The translations under genes were made by a program, and so were the position numbers. The notes below the pieces were generated by a model, which saw only the letters and a program-made list of their open reading frames with translations, made no database searches and had not been told where the DNA came from. Shown piece after piece: positions 50,101 to 58,895 of a stretch of 64,000 nt of DNA. The first letter of the stretch is position 1. Each line of letters begins with the position of its first letter. Source of the DNA: Erythrobacter litoralis HTCC2594 (lineage in GTDB: Bacteria > Pseudomonadota > Alphaproteobacteria > Sphingomonadales > Sphingomonadaceae); NCBI RefSeq assembly GCF_000013005.1, contig NC_007722.1, positions 997,501 through 1,061,500 of the forward strand, in the 5' to 3' direction.

Positions 50101-50605
50101 AGCCGCGCGGCGCGGCGTGCTGATGCACAGCCTGCTGGAGCGACTGCCCGATGTCACACCCGCCGAGCGCGAAGTGCGAGCGCGCGCGTGGTTGGCGCAG
50201 CAGGCACCGGAGATTGCGGACGATGAGCGCGACGAGATGCTCTGCCGCGCGCTTGCTGTTCTCGACGAGCCCGGCTTCGCCCCGATCTTTGCGCCCGACG
50301 CTTTAGCCGAGGTGCCGCTGGCCGCAGTTGTTGCCGGGCAAGTTATCGCGGGCACCGCCGACCGATTGCTAGTCACGGATGACGAAGTCCTGGTGGTCGA
50401 CTTCAAGACTGCGCGGCGTCCACCGGCTGCAATCGAGGACATTCCAGCGTCGATTATTCGCCAGATGGCCGCCTACGTCGCGGCGTTGGAAAGCATCTAT
50501 CCGGATAAAAACGTGCGGGCGGGCGTGCTTTACACCCAGACCCCGCAATTGTTCGCACTACCCGCCGCCACCCTTGCACCGCACAAAGAGGCATTGCAGG
50601 GTTAG
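47153..50605 (+). CDS. addA: Double-strand break repair helicase AddA
   Basis: UvrD-type helicase and nuclease. The 1150-residue protein has Walker A SASAGTGKTQVLSARVLRLLL (28-36 core), CLTFTKAGAAEMATRV, HILVDEAQDTNQAQWDII, IFVVGDYKQAIFGFQG, VRVMTVHGSKGLQAPIVIL and LLYVAMTRAEEALYVGG, then a C-terminal nuclease domain with EVLVVDFKTARRPP. I use the ATG that overlaps the addB stop (4 bp) behind GGGAGGGAGG; another ATG lies 6 codons upstream. It closes the divL-to-addA coupled run. Confidence 0.95.
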   Translation: MSRKQLVFPLEGNQAAAVDPRDSVWLSASAGTGKTQVLSARVLRLLLQKHCEPESLLCLTFTKAGAAEMATRVNDVLASWVRMKDGDLAADLKAIGAPIDDATRARARTLFAKVLDCPGGGLRIDTIHAFSQWLLAAFPEESDLVPGTRAMEDRERELLAREVLSELLLAAEEDDLDALAMLSIKHGPDGAKSWLMRCADALDLWTGSDGWQPPMRERVLRLLGLPSDYGEDDVAVLCSDDAFAMPELRHCIATLEDWGTKGAVEAVEAVRDWMAGDAKARLAGIGVFNGTLFTATGEKPKNLHHIAKRDEGYEAQALAVLDAVNAVHEKMGLLALAEYLVPALTLGRNFALAWDDRKRREGLIDFDDQIRRASQLLKNSALADWIRYKLDRQFDHILVDEAQDTNQAQWDIIRALTGDFFTGFGQREDKLRTIFVVGDYKQAIFGFQGTSPQNFAAQKEIYRREIDAAIANAEALARDTRSKPVVDLRALQDLGLDRSYRTAQPVLDFVDHAIEAIGHTSIGLEREADRHEGDTRPGYVALWEPVVAGAEDDGEPSEEGWLPGPERAMADRIADQVREWLDKGHPLAKGTKRNAGPGDIMVLVRKRRELAGLIVARLHARGVPVAGVDRLRLGAPLAVKDLMAALRFAAQPLDDLSLANLLVSPLGGWSQEDLLEHGYRPDKVRLWDHLRKSEHPFVVETVERLRQLLQRVDYELPEALLHWILTGPWRGRAKLVARLGREANDPIDELVNAAFAYSATDTASVQGFIQWFDAGEGELKREPGGDDGLVRVMTVHGSKGLQAPIVILADATGNPDASRTGGLELQEDTSGKSVPIPALPKDEKHGPVAEAEQAAKAAEREEHWRLLYVAMTRAEEALYVGGALGQRELKKGPAEDSWYARLEPLFLDDALADPIWGARRERGALPEPIVSSGDVDPPAQINLPDWATQPIGPEPKPPRPLAPSSAGEEQGASPPLPPEIAAQAARRGVLMHSLLERLPDVTPAEREVRARAWLAQQAPEIADDERDEMLCRALAVLDEPGFAPIFAPDALAEVPLAAVVAGQVIAGTADRLLVTDDEVLVVDFKTARRPPAAIEDIPASIIRQMAAYVAALESIYPDKNVRAGVLYTQTPQLFALPAATLAPHKEALQG

Positions 50606-50685
50606 TGGGAAAGCTTTGTCACCGATCCCTTTGATCGGGCGAACAGCCACCCTAGATTGAACCCAATCAACAGGAGATTGCCGTT

Positions 50686-51006
50686 ATGGCCACCGTCAAC
50701 GTCACCGATGCCAGCTTCAAGGCCGATGTCCTCGAATCCGACAAGCCCGTGCTGGTCGATTTCTGGGCCGAATGGTGCGGTCCCTGCAAGATGATCGCCC
50801 CCGCGTTGGAGGAAATCAGCGAGGAACTGGGCGAGCAGGTCACCATCGCCAAGATGGACATCATGGAAAATACCGACACCGCGAGCGAGATGGGTGTGCA
50901 GTCGATCCCGCTGATGGTGCTGTTCAAGAACGGCGAAGCGGTCGCCCGCAAGGTCGGCGCTGCGCCCAAGAGCCAGCTCAAGGACTGGATCGAAAGCGAA
51001 ATCTGA
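50686..51006 (+). CDS. trxA: Thioredoxin
   Basis: General disulfide reductase of the cytosol. The 106-residue protein contains [17 protein letters not shown] with the CGPC active site and the cis-proline segment [12 protein letters not shown]. Length and motifs are canonical. It has its own 80-bp upstream gap with AGGAG before the ATG; TTGATC-N16-TAGATT there (from 50636) could be a promoter. Converges on the IMPase-like gene 27 bp downstream. Confidence 0.97.
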   Translation: MATVNVTDASFKADVLESDKPVLVDFWAEWCGPCKMIAPALEEISEELGEQVTIAKMDIMENTDTASEMGVQSIPLMVLFKNGEAVARKVGAAPKSQLKDWIESEI

Positions 51007-51033
51007 TCCGGTGCGGTTTCTGACCCGGGTGAT

Positions 51034-51846
51034 CTAGCCGCCCGGGCGGAAGCCCAAGGTCTCGAGCCGCGCGACGAATTCGTCCCACAAGCCCTGGCTG
51101 GCGGCGGCAATCATCCCTTTGCGATCCGAGTCGACCCGATAGGGCGATCCGTCCTGCCGTGCGCACACTCCGCCTGCCTCGTTGAGGAACAGGCACCCGG
51201 CGGCATGATCCCATGGCAGCGTGCGCTCATAGATCGCGATGTCGGTGCCCCCGAAGGCGACGCGCGGGTATTCTTCCGCCGCTGCGCCTGGGGCTGTGGC
51301 CAGAGTGTAGTGAGGCACGATCTCTGCCACGAACAGAGCGCGTTGCTCGTCATTCATAAATTTTGTCATCGCCGACAGAGTCGGTGGGGTCTCTCCATCT
51401 GAAGACGCTTTCACCGGATCCCCGTCGCGGAACGCTCCGCCACCCTTGCGCGCTGTTAGCAGGCGAGGACGGACGGGATCGTATATCCAGCTCGCAATCG
51501 TCTCACCGCCGTCGGCCAGCGCGAGCATGATTGCGAAATGGCCTTCGCCGCGCGCGAAATTGCTCGTGCCGTCGATGGGGTCGATGATCCAGCAGGGGCC
51601 TGAAAGCTGTTCGAGCACCGACGGATCGGAATGCGCCGCTTCCTCTCCCACGATGGCAACGCCGGGCTGTAACTTCGTGAGCGCTTCGCTGAGAAACTCT
51701 TCGACTTCTTGATCGACCACCGTCACGAGATCGCCCTTGGCCTTTTCCTCGATCTGGTCGCTGCGCAGGTTCTGCCAGCGCGGCAGGATCGAGCGTTCGG
51801 CAGCGAACCGAAACAGGTCGAGCAATTCGTCGTCGAGCGCACTCAA
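51034..51846 (-). CDS. Inositol-monophosphatase-family phosphatase
   Basis: A 270-residue Mg-dependent phosphatase. Metal-binding motifs are VAIVGEEAA and WIIDPIDGTSNFARG, with LPWDHAAGCLFLNEAGG near the C-terminus. Members act on inositol phosphates, 3'-phosphoadenosine 5'-phosphate, or histidinol phosphate, and this sequence alone does not decide. The likely start is a TTG (encoding MSALDDELLDLF) overlapping the argJ stop by 3 bases, so it is coupled to argJ; no ATG lies nearby in frame. Confidence 0.88.
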   Translation of the reverse strand: MSALDDELLDLFRFAAERSILPRWQNLRSDQIEEKAKGDLVTVVDQEVEEFLSEALTKLQPGVAIVGEEAAHSDPSVLEQLSGPCWIIDPIDGTSNFARGEGHFAIMLALADGGETIASWIYDPVRPRLLTARKGGGAFRDGDPVKASSDGETPPTLSAMTKFMNDEQRALFVAEIVPHYTLATAPGAAAEEYPRVAFGGTDIAIYERTLPWDHAAGCLFLNEAGGVCARQDGSPYRVDSDRKGMIAAASQGLWDEFVARLETLGFRPGG

Positions 51847-53069
51847 GATCGGTAGTCGGCGTTGATGGCGATGTAGCCATGCGTAAGGTCGCAGGTCCAC
51901 ACGGTCGCTTTGCCATCGCCGATGCCTAGATCGACTTCGACGCTGATCTCCTCGCCCTTCAGATGCTCGGCGAGGGGGGCTTCGTCGAAATCCGGGATCG
52001 GCTGCCCGTCTTTCGCGGCCCAATGGCCGCCGAAGCCGATCGAGAGCCTGTCCCTGTCGGCCGGCTCGCCAGCCTTGCCGACCGCCATGACCACGCGGCC
52101 CCAATTGGCATCCTCTCCGGCGATAGCCGTCTTCACGAGGGGCGAATTGGCAACCGATAAAGCGATGCGATGGGCGCTTCCATCGCTCGATGCACCGCTT
52201 ACACACACCTCGATGAACTTGCTCGCCCCTTCACCGTCGCGGACGACCAGCTGCGCGAGTTGCCGACAAACATCGTTGAGCGCTGCCGCAAAGGCATCGG
52301 CGCCGGGGTCATCGAACGAGGCAAGGGTAGCATTGCCCGCCCTGCCTGTGGCGAAGGCGAGCACGGTATCGCTGGTCGAAGTGTCGCCATCGACGGTGAT
52401 GCAGGAAAAGGTCTTCGCATTGGCGCGCTCGAGCAGCGCCTGCAGAAATGCCGGGTCGACTGCTGCGTCGGTGAACACATAGCCCAGCATGGTCGCCATG
52501 TCGGGCGCGATCATCCCGCTGCCCTTGATGATCCCGCATAACTCTACGCGCATGTCGCCGACCATGGCGGAGGCATGCGCGCCCTTCGGAAATGTATCGG
52601 TCGTCGAAATGGCCTGTGCCGCATTTTCCCAACCGCACGGCTCGGCTGAGAACGCCGCCTCCAGCCCCGCATCGGCGATGTCGATGGGCAAAGGAACGCC
52701 AATCACGCCGGTCGAGGAGACGAAGACCTGCTCGTGCGCGCAATCCAGATGATCCGCCACCTTGCCAATGATCCGCTCGACAGCTTCGCGTCCGCGATAA
52801 CCGGTGAAGGCATTGGAATTGCCGGCATTAACCACCAGCGCGCGCGCCGTGCCTTGCCGGACGTATTCGCGGGCCAGTTCGACTTCGCTGGATGCGCAGG
52901 CACTTTGTGTAAAGACGCCTGCAACCGAAGTGCCCTCGGCCAGCTCCGCGTAAGTCAAGTCGGCCCTGTCCCAGTTCTTGTAGCCTGCACGCACGGTACG
53001 CAGCGTCACGCCGTCGATCGCGGGCATCTCCGGAAATGGCCGGGCCAGGGGGGAAATTGCAATGTCCAT
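51843..53069 (-). CDS. argJ: Bifunctional glutamate N-acetyltransferase/amino-acid acetyltransferase ArgJ
   Basis: Cyclic arginine-pathway enzyme moving acetyl from acetylornithine to glutamate. The 408-residue precursor splits itself before Thr193 in APDMATMLGYVFTDA, the nucleophile of the N-terminal hydrolase-type active site. Also seen: VVNAGNSNAFTG, VSSTGVIGVPLPI, and the C-terminal CDLTHGYIAINADYRS. Length is typical. It is transcribed away from the small secreted-protein gene and overlaps the start of the phosphatase gene. Confidence 0.95.
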   Translation of the reverse strand: MDIAISPLARPFPEMPAIDGVTLRTVRAGYKNWDRADLTYAELAEGTSVAGVFTQSACASSEVELAREYVRQGTARALVVNAGNSNAFTGYRGREAVERIIGKVADHLDCAHEQVFVSSTGVIGVPLPIDIADAGLEAAFSAEPCGWENAAQAISTTDTFPKGAHASAMVGDMRVELCGIIKGSGMIAPDMATMLGYVFTDAAVDPAFLQALLERANAKTFSCITVDGDTSTSDTVLAFATGRAGNATLASFDDPGADAFAAALNDVCRQLAQLVVRDGEGASKFIEVCVSGASSDGSAHRIALSVANSPLVKTAIAGEDANWGRVVMAVGKAGEPADRDRLSIGFGGHWAAKDGQPIPDFDEAPLAEHLKGEEISVEVDLGIGDGKATVWTCDLTHGYIAINADYRS

Positions 53070-53155
53070 GCGTGCGCCATAGTAGGGACGTTCAGCGGGG
53101 TAAATCGCCCAGACGTCTGGACGGTTGCGGGCGAAGCGCTTATCTAAGCCACTCT

Positions 53156-53428
53156 ATGCGACGCCAGATACTCACCTTGCTAGCGCTTCTGACCGGGCTT
53201 GCCGCCGTTGGCGTGCCCGCGCAGGCAGCCATGGGTGAGATGTTCGGGCCGCAGGTCCAGAGCGATTCCCAATCGGAAAAGCGGGATCAGCGCGAAGAGT
53301 GCCGGACTGCCAAGGACAGCGAACGCAGCCCGATCAGGCGTGAAGGCGTGAAGCCGTGTCCGCCCCGCAAGACGGTGAAGATTTACCTGCCGACCGTCAT
53401 GCTCGGCAGCGACCGCGCCTACGAATAG
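53156..53428 (+). CDS. Small secreted protein, unknown function
   Basis: A 90-residue protein with a clear signal peptide (MRRQILTLLALLTGLAAVGV to PAQA|A), leaving a basic, Cys-containing mature chain of about 65 residues with REECRTAKDSERSPIRREG and KPCPPRKTVKIYLPTVM. Two cysteines could form a disulfide in the periplasm. I do not recognise it. It lies between argJ (divergent) and secA, in the secA direction and 92 bp before it. Confidence 0.65.
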   Translation: MRRQILTLLALLTGLAAVGVPAQAAMGEMFGPQVQSDSQSEKRDQREECRTAKDSERSPIRREGVKPCPPRKTVKIYLPTVMLGSDRAYE

Positions 53429-53520
53429 GCGCTCGCCTGAAATTCCCGCTTCGTTTCAACGTCCTCGCGCCGATGCCGGGGGCGGCTCTCCTATAGACAT
53501 TCCGCCAGGTAATTGCTCCC

Positions 53521-56274
53521 ATGTTCCAGACACTTATGAAATCGGTCTTCGGCTCCTCGAATGACCGTTACGTCAAGTCGATCGGCAAGATCGTCGACCA
53601 GATCAACGCGCTCGAAGACCAGATCAAGGCGCTGTCCGATGAAGCGCTTAAAGCGCAGACGCAGAAGTTTCGCGATCAGCTTGCCGACGGTAAGACGCTC
53701 GACGATATCCTGCCAGAGGCTTTTGCGACCGTTCGCGAGGCTTCGATCCGCGTCCTCGGCATGCGGCACTTCGATGTCCAGCTGGTCGGCGGTGTTGTGC
53801 TGCACCGCGGTGAAATCGCCGAGATGAAGACGGGCGAGGGCAAGACGCTGGTCGCGACGCTCGCCACCTATCTCAATGCCATCGAAGGCAAGGGCGTCCA
53901 CGTCGTCACCGTCAACGATTACCTTGCCCGCCGCGACGCCGAGTGGATGGGGCAGCTCTACACCTGGCTAGGCCTTTCGGTGGGCGTGATCGTCCCCAAC
54001 ATTCCCGAACATGCGCGCCGCGATGCCTACAATGCCGACATCACCTACGGCACCAACAACGAATTCGGCTTCGATTACCTGCGCGACAACATGAAGCACG
54101 ACCGTGCCTCGATGGTGCAGCGTCCCTTCAATTTCGGCATCGTCGATGAGGTCGACTCGATCCTGATCGACGAAGCGCGGACGCCGCTGATTATTTCCGG
54201 CCCGACGGAAGACAAGACCGATCTTTACATCGCGGTCGACGAGGTAGTGAAGAGGGTCGACCCCGAATGGTACGAAGCGGACGAGAAAACCAAGAACATC
54301 AGCTGGACCGAGGACGGTAACGAAGCGGTCGAAGTGCTGCTGAAAGAGGCCGGTTTGCTCGAAACCGACAATCTCTACGATGTCGAGAACACTCAGGTCG
54401 TCCACCATCTGGATCAGGCCCTCAAGGCCAACATCATGTTCAAGAAGGACACCGACTACATCGTGAAGGACGACAAGGTCGTCATCATCGACGAGTTCAC
54501 GGGCCGCATGATGGACGGGCGCCGCTGGTCGAACGGCTTGCACCAGGCGGTCGAGGCTAAAGAGGGCGTCAAGATCGAGCCCGAAAACCAGACCATGGCC
54601 TCGATCACCTTCCAGAACTATTTCCGGATGTATCCGAAGCTGTCGGGCATGACCGGTACCGCCGCCACCGAAGCGAGCGAATTCTGGGATATCTACAAGA
54701 TGAATGTGGTCGAGATTCCGACCAATGTTCCGGTCCAGCGGATCGACGAGGAAGACGAATTCTACAAGAATACGCTCGACAAGTTTGCGGCCATTGCAAA
54801 GGCAATCGCGGAGAAGAGCGCGATCGGCCAGCCTGTGCTTGTCGGTACGGTTTCCATCGAGAAATCAGAGCTTTTGAGCCAGTTTCTCGACAAGGAGGGC
54901 GTGAAGCATGCGGTTCTCAACGCACGCTTCCACGAAAGCGAAGCGCATATTGTGGCGCAGGCGGGGCGCCTCGGAGCAGTCACCATCGCCACCAACATGG
55001 CCGGCCGCGGCACCGACATCCAGCTCGGCGGCAATGTCGAGTTCCGGATCGAAGACGAGCTCAAGGATATGGAGGACGGCCCCGAGCGCGAAGCGGCGAT
55101 CGAACGTATCAAGGCCGAGGTGAAGGCCGAGCGCGAGAAAGTGCTCGAAGCCGGCGGGCTGTTCGTGCTCGGCACCGAACGCCACGAGAGCCGTCGTATC
55201 GACAACCAGCTGCGCGGCCGCTCCGGGCGCCAGGGCGACCCGGGTCTCAGCCGCTTCTATCTCTGCCTCGAGGACGATCTGCTGCGCATTTTCGGGCCGG
55301 ATACGCTCTTCGCCAAGATGATGAACTCGAACCTCGAAGACGGCGAGGCGATCGGTTCGAAGTGGCTGTCCAAGGCGATCGAAACTGCTCAGAAGAAGGT
55401 CGAAGCGCGCAATTACGATATCCGCAAGCAGGTCGTCGAATACGATGACGTGATGAACGATCAGCGTAAGGTCATCTATGAACAGCGTGCGGAAATCATG
55501 GACAGCGAAGCCGTCGACGATGTCGTGGTCGACATGCGCCATGACACCATCAATGCGCTTGTCACCACCGCGTGCCCGCCGGGGTCCTATCCCGAGCAGT
55601 GGGATATCGAGGGGCTGAAGGAGCGCGTCGAGGAAGTGCTCGGCCTGGCGCCGCCGTTCGACCAGTGGATGGAAGAGGAGCAGATCGAGCCGGAAATCTT
55701 CGAAGAGCGCATTCGCGAACTGGCCGACAAGGCAATGGAAGAGAAGATCGCCGCGACCGATCCGGCAATGTGGAAACGCGTGGAGAAGGGTATCCTTCTC
55801 GACAGGCTCGACCATCACTGGAAGGAGCATCTGGCGACGCTCGATGCCTTGCGGCAGGTCGTCTTCCTGCGCGCCTATGCGCAGAAGCAACCTATCAATG
55901 AATACAAGCAGGAGGCCTTCGGTTTGTTCGAGCGCCTGCTGGAAACGCTGCGCGAAGATGTGACGAGCATCCTGATCAAGAGCGAGTTCCGCATCGCGCC
56001 GCCGGTCGAGCAGGAACTGCCGGATCTGCCGGACTTCCTGACCGGCCATATCGACCCGCTCACCGGACTCGATGATTCGAACGATGGCGATGGGTCCGCC
56101 CAGCGTGCCGAACTGTTCGGCTCGCTCGCCGGCAGCCCGCGCGCGGCCGCAAGCCCAGGTGGAGCGTCAGGCGTAACAGACAACCCGTATGCCGGGCAGG
56201 ATATCAGCCGGAACGCGCCGTGCCCCTGCGGTTCGGGCAGCAAGTACAAGCACTGTCACGGGGCGGCGATCTAG
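53521..56274 (+). CDS. secA: Protein translocase ATPase SecA
   Basis: Motor of Sec-dependent export. The 917-residue protein has the Walker [16 protein letters not shown] (near 102), the preprotein cross-linking region, the [20 protein letters not shown] box, [16 protein letters not shown], and the C-terminal zinc motif [14 protein letters not shown] that binds SecB and ribosomes. Full length. The ATG fits family N-termini ([15 protein letters not shown]). Confidence 0.97.
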
Positions 56275-56295
56275 GACTCGAGGCGACGCGCGAGC

Positions 56296-57039
56296 ATGGG
56301 TATTGTCGCGCTCGCCGCCGCGTTCTTCGTCACCGCGCTGCTCTATGCCAGCGTAGGATTCGGCGGCGGATCGACCTACAGCGCGCTGCTGGCGCTGGCC
56401 GGGTTCGACTATCGGCTGCTGCCGGTGCTGTCGCTGGTCTGCAATATCGCCGTGGTGGCCGGCAGCACGATCCGCTTCGGTCGCGCCGGGGTGATGCCGT
56501 GGCGCGGCGCGCTGGTGCTGACCGGCATTGCCGCCCCCGCAGCGCTATTGGGCGGGCTGACACCGATCGGCGAAGGTGCGTTCTTCCTGCTGCTAGGTGT
56601 GAGCCTGATCCTGGCGGGTCTCGCGCTGTTCGTCCCGCAGAACGAGAGATCGGACGTACCATCGCGCTTTGCCAAACTGTTGCCGTTCGCTGCGGCTCCG
56701 CTTGGCTACCTGTCCGGCTTGGTTGGAATTGGGGGCGGGATCTTTCTCGCTCCCCTGCTCCACCTTACGCGCTGGAACCAGACGCGCAGTATCGCCGCGA
56801 CAGCGAGCGTCTTCATCCTCGTCAATTCACTGTTCGGTTTGGCCGGGCAGTTGCTCAAAAACGGCCCGGACACGCTCGGATCGGCGGTAACATTCGGCCT
56901 GCCACTGATGATCGCAGTAGTGATTGGCGGACAGATCGGCAGCCTGATGGCACTCAAGATCCTGCCGCCGCGCGTGATCCGCTGGCTCACGGCTGCGCTC
57001 ACGATTTGGGTCGGATCGCGGCTGCTGATCGGACTCTAG
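56296..57039 (+). CDS. TSUP-family membrane permease (TauE/SafE-like)
   Basis: A 247-residue polytopic protein with about 7-8 hydrophobic segments. The N-terminal GFGGGSTYSALLALAG and the mid-protein GLVGIGGGIFLAPLLHL are the paired glycine-rich signatures of the sulfite/sulfoacetate exporter family (TSUP). The transported anion is unknown. It follows secA by 21 bp and precedes a tRNA on the opposite strand. Confidence 0.88.
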   Translation: MGIVALAAAFFVTALLYASVGFGGGSTYSALLALAGFDYRLLPVLSLVCNIAVVAGSTIRFGRAGVMPWRGALVLTGIAAPAALLGGLTPIGEGAFFLLLGVSLILAGLALFVPQNERSDVPSRFAKLLPFAAAPLGYLSGLVGIGGGIFLAPLLHLTRWNQTRSIAATASVFILVNSLFGLAGQLLKNGPDTLGSAVTFGLPLMIAVVIGGQIGSLMALKILPPRVIRWLTAALTIWVGSRLLIGL

Positions 57040-57046
57040 GAAAGAA

Positions 57047-57121
57047 TGGCTCCCCGAGTTGGATTCGAACCAACGACCAAGTGATTAACAGTCACCTACT
57101 CTACCGCTGAGCTATCGGGGA
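57047..57121 (-). tRNA. tRNA-Asn (anticodon GTT)
   Basis: A 75-nt cloverleaf on the minus strand. Acceptor TCCCCGA pairs with TCGGGGA, discriminator G, encoded CCA. Anticodon stem GGTGA/TCACT with loop CTGTTAA (GTT), T-arm GTTGG/CCAAC around TTCGAAT. Confidence 0.95.
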
Positions 57122-57181
57122 GCAGCCCGTCTTGCGAGCGAGCCGCGCGTATATGGGCGGCGGAATCGTTTTGCAAGTGCC

Positions 57182-57970
57182 TCAAGTGACAAATTGTTCG
57201 GCCACTATCCGCTCGTCCAGCGAATGGCCCGGGTCAAACAGTAAGGTCAATTCGGACGAGCGCTCAATCGCGACGGAGACTTCGGCAATATCGCGGTATT
57301 CGCGTTGATCGGCGACTACCGCGACGGGCCGCTTGTGAGGTTCCAGTACGCGCAGTTTGATGTCGCTGTATTCCGGCAGAATGGCACCGCGCCAGCGCCG
57401 GGGACGGAAGGCAGAGATCGGCGTCAGCGCCAGCAATTGCGAATCGAGGGGCAGGATCGGGCCATTGGCGGACAGGTTGTAGGCGGTCGATCCGACCGGC
57501 GTGGAGACGAGTACGCCATCGCAGACAAGCTCGCCGATGCGCATCTTGCCGCCGACCGAGACCTCTATCTTCGCCGTCTGACGGGTCTCGCGCAGCAAGG
57601 ACACCTCGTTGATCGCGCAGGCGGTGGCAACCGATCCATTTTGCAATTTCACTTCGGTGCGCAGCGGGGCGACCCTGCGGATCGACGCGCGATTGACTGC
57701 GCCGAGCAGGTCGGGCCGCTTGCGCGGCTTGTTCATCAGGAAGCCGACGGTGCCCATGTTGATGCCATAGGCAGGTTTGACGGCCTCCTCGTCGAGCATC
57801 TGGTGCAGGGTCTGAAGCATGAAGCCGTCGCCGCCGAGGACGACCACTGCATCGGCATCTTCGATCGGGGTGAAATCGAATTGCGCGGAAAGATTCTCGG
57901 CGGCTTCCTGGCCGCGCTCGGTGTCCGCAGCAAGCAGGGCGAGCGTTTTGAAGGAATTATTCTGGCCCAA
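57182..57970 (-). CDS. nadK: NAD kinase
   Basis: Makes NADP from NAD. The 262-residue protein has the LGGDGFMLQTL motif (GGDG at 46-49), INEVSLLRE, and the glycine-rich VSTPVGSTAYNLSANGP. No ATG exists near the expected N-terminus; the start is most likely the TTG at 57970 (MGQNNSFKTLALLAADTE), which places the first strand properly. It diverges from the EAL gene, 79 bp apart. Confidence 0.93.
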   Translation of the reverse strand: MGQNNSFKTLALLAADTERGQEAAENLSAQFDFTPIEDADAVVVLGGDGFMLQTLHQMLDEEAVKPAYGINMGTVGFLMNKPRKRPDLLGAVNRASIRRVAPLRTEVKLQNGSVATACAINEVSLLRETRQTAKIEVSVGGKMRIGELVCDGVLVSTPVGSTAYNLSANGPILPLDSQLLALTPISAFRPRRWRGAILPEYSDIKLRVLEPHKRPVAVVADQREYRDIAEVSVAIERSSELTLLFDPGHSLDERIVAEQFVT

Positions 57971-58049
57971 ACCCGCTCTCCACTATTGCCGTCCGCAGGC
58001 TTCCTATGGAGGACCGTGCCATTTGGCAACGCACCGGCTTTTGAGCGGG

Positions 58050-58895
58050 ATGGTTGCCCAGGCAGAGGCTAAGAACGAAGCGATGTCCGATGCGATGATT
58101 CTCGACGCCGAAACGGGGCCCGACCTGGGGCGGGTTCTCGACCACGCGCCCAATCTCGCCGATGCGATTGCCGCCGGTGAGATCGAGACCGTGTACCAGC
58201 CGCAGTTTACCCTGCCGGATGACAGGCTGATCGGGGCGGAGGCGCTTGCGCGGTGGCAGCACCCCGAACTGGGCACGATCGGCGCCGCGCCGTTATTTGC
58301 TATCGCGGCCCAGCAGGGCGTGATGACGAAGCTGTCCGAACATATCGTCGACAATGCCTTGCGAGAGGTGATCCATTGGCCCGCGAATGTGCGCCTGTCG
58401 GTGAATATCCTGCCTGAGGAAGTGGCGCGGGAAGGGTTCGCTGACGCATTCATCGTGCGCATGGCCGAAGCCGGCATCGAACCCAAGCGACTGACGGTCG
58501 AGATAACCGAGGAAGTATTACTCGGTAATCTGCCCAAAGCTGCGGTGACCCTGGCGGCATTGCGCGACGAAGGAGTGCGAACCGCGCTGGACGATTTCGG
58601 CGCGGGCTTTTGCAACTTCCGTTATCTCAAGATCCTGCCGCTCGATTACCTCAAGCTCGATCGCTCGATGGTCGAGGGCATCACGCGCGACGAGCGCGAT
58701 CTGGCCGTCCTGCGCGGCATTGTCGCCATGGCAAGCGCGCTCGGCTTGCGCGTAATTGCCGAGGGGATCGAGCATGAGGATCAGCGCACAATCGTCGCCG
58801 AGGAAGGCTGCGATACGTACCAGGGTTTCGTGCGCGCGGCCCCGATGTCGGCAATGCGGTTCCGGGAACTGGCGCTGCCTCAGGCAGCTTTCTGA
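58050..58895 (+). CDS. EAL-domain cyclic-di-GMP phosphodiesterase
   Basis: A 281-residue stand-alone EAL protein with no sensory domain or membrane segment. Catalytic residues are in place: GAEALARWQHP (the EAL motif), SVNILPEE, LTVEITEEVLL, LDDFGAGFCNFRYL, YLKLDRSMV and AEGIEHEDQ, so active hydrolysis of c-di-GMP is likely. I start at MVAQAEAKNEAMSDAM; the internal ATG 11 codons downstream is equally possible. It converges on mfd, the two coding regions overlapping by 16 bp at their ends. Confidence 0.9.
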   Translation: MVAQAEAKNEAMSDAMILDAETGPDLGRVLDHAPNLADAIAAGEIETVYQPQFTLPDDRLIGAEALARWQHPELGTIGAAPLFAIAAQQGVMTKLSEHIVDNALREVIHWPANVRLSVNILPEEVAREGFADAFIVRMAEAGIEPKRLTVEITEEVLLGNLPKAAVTLAALRDEGVRTALDDFGAGFCNFRYLKILPLDYLKLDRSMVEGITRDERDLAVLRGIVAMASALGLRVIAEGIEHEDQRTIVAEEGCDTYQGFVRAAPMSAMRFRELALPQAAF